The notes under the pieces are model-generated. The model had not been told where the DNA came from. It worked only from the letters and a program-made list of their open reading frames with translations, and searched no databases. DNA of 64,000 nucleotides from NCBI RefSeq assembly GCF_026339875.1, contig NZ_JAPEPZ010000002.1, forward strand, positions 868,001-932,000, given 5' to 3'. The stretch is from Streptomyces sp. NBC_01571. Lineage in GTDB: Bacteria; Actinomycetota; Actinomycetes; Streptomycetales; Streptomycetaceae. Shown here one piece after another: positions 60,988 to 64,000 of this stretch. The first letter of the stretch is position 1, and the number at the start of each line of letters is the position of its first letter. The position numbers and the translations under genes are program-made.

Positions 60988-61479
60988 ATGCAGTACATCG
61001 TGCACAAGGACCCGGTCGGTCGGGCCGAGAGCAACTACATCGCCCAGGCCGATCTGACCCCCTTCGACCTCGACGGGCAGATCGAGCAGCTGTGGCTCCA
61101 GCCCGAAGAGGACGGCACATACGCGGTCGCTTGCCTCCCCTTCATGACCTACGGCCTCGCTCTTGCAGACCGGGTCCGTCTGTCACCAGAAGCTCGCGTG
61201 GTCGAAGTTGCCCAGGCGAGCGGACACCGCGTCCTGCGCACACTGCTCAGGCTGAGCACGGACGCTGCACGACTTGGCCGCAGCATCAGCCTCATCAAGA
61301 ACTCGATCAAGGAGTCCGGGCTGCTCAGCGAATGGCACGGAGAGCACTTCGTCGCCGTCGACGTACCTCCCGGCACCGACATGAGCCCGTTGTTCGCCCT
61401 GCTGCAACGGGAAGTCGACGAGGCCGGCGCCTTCTGGGAATGGACCGACGCCATGCCGTTCTCAACCACGCGGAGCTGA
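60988..61479 (+). CDS. DUF4265-like protein
   Basis: 163 residues from ATG 60988 (GAGGGGG upstream). Features that look like DUF4265: ACLPFMTYGLALADRVRLSP, SGHRVLRTLLRLSTDA, and HFVAVDVPPGTDMSPLFALL. Function unknown; proteins of this family are soluble and often found in accessory DNA. It follows the IstB remnant and may have come with the IS21 debris. Codon use is typical for the window. Confidence 0.65.
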   Translation: MQYIVHKDPVGRAESNYIAQADLTPFDLDGQIEQLWLQPEEDGTYAVACLPFMTYGLALADRVRLSPEARVVEVAQASGHRVLRTLLRLSTDAARLGRSISLIKNSIKESGLLSEWHGEHFVAVDVPPGTDMSPLFALLQREVDEAGAFWEWTDAMPFSTTRS

Positions 61480-61559
61480 CTACGCCGCGGCTGGTCCCGA
61501 CGCAAGCCAATTCCCGGGGCCACTTCAGGACGTCGGGAAGCTACACAACCTTCACCAAC

Positions 61560-61700
61560 TGGGGCCGCTCGGAGCCAACATGCCGGGGCCGATGAACGAC
61601 GTAACAGCCACGGCAGTGTGCCGCCGATCAAAGTGGCTGCGGCGGCGGCCAGCGTCCGCTTGAGGAATGCGCGGCGGGCGGCGGACTGCTGTGACTCCAT
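61560..61700 (-). pseudogene. Tat signal peptide fragment of a lost exported protein
   Basis: From 61700 on the minus strand: ESQQSAARRAFLKRTLAAAA, ATLIGGTLP. The twin-arginine motif RRAFLK and the following hydrophobic helix are clear. After about 40 residues the mature protein is absent. Confidence 0.55.
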
Positions 61701-62274
61701 TGTCAACGCCTTGCTCCTTTGCGAGATGTGTGTGGGTTGCCCTGGGAAAGAGGCCAGTCGTACCGGGCAGCCTGCGGATACCGAGAAGGCGGCTTCGTGG
61801 CGACGATGTGTCATGCATGCCGCGCCTCCGTCCGGAGGGAGACCAGTGTCAGCGGTCATGCAATTCCCCAGGATCTCCATGATCAGCGTCACGTAATTCC
61901 CCACCTGGGCTGGGGCCGTGACGGGCCGCCCGACGGCTGAGTGTGCGGCTGGTCCGGTCGGTCAAGGGCGCCTTCGGCGGCGCTACGCGCTGGCCTCTCG
62001 GCCACCCTGGACAGCCTGAACGAAGGTCTGGCTATCGGGCGGCCCGGGAACCTCTGGCACCCTGGGATCCCGACGCACGGTCACCGTCCCCCTGGCCCAT
62101 TACGTGACGTTCCGGGTTGGGCATTGGCTGACCGTCGACACCACGGCGCTGAGCGCGGCGTTCGGTTGGTTCTGCCGGCGACGAACGGCCGCTGAGGGAA
62201 CTCCTGTTGCGTGGGTGTGTGTGGTCCCGCCGGGGCGGAGGGCTGAGGGCCGTAAGGTCGGTGGTACGGGGTGG
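61701..62274. other. About 570 bp with no recognised gene
   Basis: Frames in this stretch have no family signal. It includes the 3' flank of the following minus-strand gene. Confidence 0.45.
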
Positions 62275-62874
62275 TCATCCCTCTCGGATGGCGTGCAGAC
62301 CGGTCAGCGGCCCTCCGTCCACTTGCATGAGGCGACCCATCACCAGCGGACCGAGGTCGACGGGAGCGAATCCGAAGCCCTCGACGACGGAGCGGAAGAT
62401 GCTCTTGGCGTCCTGGTCGTCGCCGGCGTAGAAGAGGATCCGGCGGCCGGCTTCGGTGACGGGGTCCGCTGCGACGTAGCGGCCGTACATGTTGTCGAAG
62501 GCCTTGATGACATGTGCCCCGGGGATCAGCGAGGCGACCAGTTCACTCCCACCGATGTCGAGGTGCTCTGCGACAAACGAGGGGGTGAGCTTGATCCACT
62601 GGTTCGTTGCGTCGATGACGATCCGCCCCTCCCTGGCCGGCAGGTGGCGCACCGCCTCGCGGACCTTCGACCAGGGGACCGCGAGGACGACGATGTCCGC
62701 GGCACCGGCCTCGGCCACACTGCCGGCCGAGGCGCGAGGACCGAAGGCGGCCACGACGTCACCCAGCGTCTCGGGGCCGCGGCTGTTGCTGAAAATCACG
62801 TCATGTCCGGCCTTCACGACGTGACCGGCGATGGCGCGGGACAGCGTTCCCGCACCGATCATCCCGAACTTCAT
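62275..62874 (-). CDS. F420-type NADP-dependent dinucleotide-binding oxidoreductase (paralogue)
   Basis: 199 residues; GMIGAGTLSRAIAGHVV, SNSRGP, VIDATNQW, KAFDNMYGRY and a C-terminal GLHAIREG. Same family and same length as the product of 48080-48682, with the motifs in the same order. Divergent from a MarR gene; the intergenic region has two palindromic operators. Likely induced together with a stress response sensed by MarR. Confidence 0.9.
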   Translation of the reverse strand: MKFGMIGAGTLSRAIAGHVVKAGHDVIFSNSRGPETLGDVVAAFGPRASAGSVAEAGAADIVVLAVPWSKVREAVRHLPAREGRIVIDATNQWIKLTPSFVAEHLDIGGSELVASLIPGAHVIKAFDNMYGRYVAADPVTEAGRRILFYAGDDQDAKSIFRSVVEGFGFAPVDLGPLVMGRLMQVDGGPLTGLHAIREG

Positions 62875-63043
62875 CGGTGTGCTCCTTCACTGCTGTGGGC
62901 TCGCACGATCGGCCGCCCTCCGGGCGATGACCGCGGCGATGGTGCCTGCGTATCAGGGGACGTACTGCGGTGCAGCCGATCAGTACCGGGGCCGGGCCGC
63001 CGACCAAGCCGTCGGCGGGGCGCGGCCCTCCCCGGCAAAACGG

Positions 63044-63055
63044 TTGAGGACTCAA
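63044..63055. promoter_or_regulatory. MarR-type operator 1
   Basis: TTGAGGACTCAA, arms TTGAG and CTCAA around 2 bp. Lies 170 bp before the F420-type gene and 49 bp before the MarR start. Confidence 0.7.
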
Positions 63056-63071
63056 CAATAACTCCATTTGA

Positions 63072-63083
63072 TTGAGTACTCAA
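63072..63083. promoter_or_regulatory. MarR-type operator 2
   Basis: TTGAGTACTCAA is a perfect 12-bp palindrome, 21 bp before the MarR start and 28 bp from operator 1, centre to centre, so on the same DNA face within limits. Confidence 0.75.
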
Positions 63084-63103
63084 CCTCCAGCTAGAGTGGG
63101 CGC

Positions 63104-63595
63104 ATGCCCACTGAGCCGAAGTGGCTCGACGCGCGCGAGGACCACGCCTGGCGGACCTTCATGCACGCGCACCACCAGCTTCGTGTCCGCCTGCAGCGGC
63201 GCCTCCTCCAGGACTCCGCACTGAGTGAGGCCGACTACGAGGTCCTGGCCGTACTGTCGGAGCATCCCGAGGAGTGCTTGCCCGCGCGAGAGCTGTGCGA
63301 CCTGCTTCTCTGGGAGAAGAGCCGTCTCTCCCATCAGGTTCGGGGCATGCAGCAGCGCGGACTGGTCGCCCGCGAGGCCAACCCGGCCGACGCCCGTAGC
63401 ACCCTCGTCCGCCTGCTGCCTGCCGGACGCCGGGCGATCGAGGAAGCGGCACCCCAGCACGTGGACAATGTGCGCCGGTACTTCATCGATCTGCTCGCCC
63501 CTGACGAGCTCGACACCCTTGCCGCCATCCACGAACGCATCCTCCGCCGGCTTGTCGCCGAAGCCGCCCAAGATGACGGCACCGCCGAAAGCTGA
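63104..63595 (+). CDS. MarR-family transcriptional regulator
   Basis: 163 residues. Winged helix with SEADYEVLAVLSEHPEECLP, ARELCDLLLWEKSRLSHQVR and the wing GLVAREANPADARSTLVRLL; helices for dimerisation at both ends. MarR proteins repress divergent detoxification genes, here the F420-type oxidoreductase, until an effector binds. The perfect palindrome just upstream fits autorepression. One Cys (ECLPARELCDLL has two) near the HTH could be redox-sensing; that is speculative. Confidence 0.93.
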   Translation: MPTEPKWLDAREDHAWRTFMHAHHQLRVRLQRRLLQDSALSEADYEVLAVLSEHPEECLPARELCDLLLWEKSRLSHQVRGMQQRGLVAREANPADARSTLVRLLPAGRRAIEEAAPQHVDNVRRYFIDLLAPDELDTLAAIHERILRRLVAEAAQDDGTAES

Positions 63596-63833
63596 GCGGC
63601 CGCCGGGCGACCCGATGGACACCCGCCACCCACCCCCGCCCGCCAGGGCGGAGTCGGGGAACGGCCTCACCGTGTTCGCCACCGTCGTGCAGGAACTCCT
63701 CGACGCCGGACCGGAGGACTTCGCCGGCGGCGTTCAGGAGATCGACAGGGATCTGCGTGGTCCGGCCCTCGTCGGCCCGCGGCCTATCCACTCGGCGAAC
63801 CGCCGGACGACGAGGCCGGCGGTTCACTCGTGA
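63573..63833 (+). CDS. Hypothetical small protein overlapping the MarR gene
   Basis: 86 residues if from ATG 63573, overlapping the end of the MarR gene by 23 bp; ATG 63615 is an alternative. Middle part GNGLTVFATVVQELLDAGPE, DFAGGVQEIDRDLRGPALV looks like an authentic helical segment, the ends are low-complexity. Perhaps a C-terminally broken gene. Function unknown. Confidence 0.35.
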   Translation: MTAPPKAERPPGDPMDTRHPPPPARAESGNGLTVFATVVQELLDAGPEDFAGGVQEIDRDLRGPALVGPRPIHSANRRTTRPAVHS

Positions 63834-63917
63834 CGTCCCGCCGAACCGGGCGGAGGTCTACGGAGGGCAGCGGCTCAGTGTGGTCGTCGCTGCGATCCAT
63901 CCCAGCATCGCGCGGCC

Positions 63918-63948
63918 CTGTCGTCCGAAGTCCAACAGCGGACGACAG
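63918..63948. terminator. 10-bp stem hairpin near the window end
   Basis: CTGTCGTCCG and CGGACGACAG, 11-nt loop; about 85 bp after the last plus-strand frame. Confidence 0.6.
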
Positions 63949-64000
63949 CCGCTGATCGGTCTCGTATCGCCGGGAGAGGGGCAGTGATCAGGGCGAATCG

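Noticed and set aside
1..64000. CRISPR arrays, tRNA, rRNA
   Set aside because: No regularly spaced direct repeats of CRISPR size and no cloverleaf or rRNA-like sequence was noticed by eye; short genes of this kind could still be missed without a search.

Overview
The window is high-GC DNA with strong third-position GC, short ATGA/GTGA overlaps between genes, GGAGG-type ribosome binding sites and many GTG starts. Gene families (GPP34, LAXTG surface protein, GAF/PucR regulator, paired NarL-type two-component system, SARP-like remnant) point to an actinomycete, most probably Streptomyces. The great number of insertion-sequence scars and broken genes suggests an accessory region such as a chromosome arm or a large plasmid; no tRNA, rRNA or CRISPR array was seen.

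Layout. 1-6175: an L-fucose/L-rhamnose-type sugar operon (ABC transporter SBP, two permeases, enolase-superfamily dehydratase, mutarotase, lactonase) closed by a convergent GntR/FCD regulator. 6460-7266: a frameshifted gene plus IS5 and IS200 scars. 7448-15980: a secreted carboxylesterase and an ACS-family MFS transporter that was split by an IS1380 element with 4-bp CTAG target duplications, then a GAF/PucR-type regulator and a divergent acyl-CoA ligase. 16372-22403: an intact-looking IS701 element (17-bp perfect terminal repeats, TTAG duplications) carrying a passenger gene, a K+-channel-like gene with a UlaG-like metallo-hydrolase, and IS5/IS256 debris. 22515-26655: RclA-like flavin disulfide reductase with a divergent TetR, then a second TetR with a divergent alpha/beta hydrolase. 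26672-31115: gene debris around a phosphoribosyltransferase-hydrolase fusion. 31383-36621: two-component system, GPP34 protein, second carboxylesterase, DUF4386-like membrane protein. 36834-40206: broken oxidoreductase, LAXTG-anchored hydrolase, thioredoxin reductase, broken esterase. 42480-44390: beta-carbonic anhydrase and Sua5-type enzyme.

44591-46950 is mostly wreckage, including a NACHT-type NTPase. 46968-50019: promoter with two palindromic operators, then a three-gene redox operon (zinc-type quinone reductase, F420-type dinucleotide-binding protein, Old Yellow Enzyme) ended by a strong hairpin. 50080-56850: broken phosphotransferase, exported CYTH-like protein, membrane protein, debris, and a complete S9 peptidase. 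56851-64000: SRPBCC protein, an AbiEii-like gene whose 5' end is replaced by transposase sequence, two small unknown genes, SARP/IstB scars, a DUF4265-like gene, a second F420-type protein and a divergent MarR regulator with two TTGAG-NN-CTCAA operators.

How it works together: the intact modules are mainly import and breakdown of carbon sources (deoxy sugars, esters, acyl chains), redox and electrophile defence each under a local palindrome-binding repressor, and exported hydrolases. Most other DNA is remnants, and the three best-defined IS elements all sit at YTAR-type targets.
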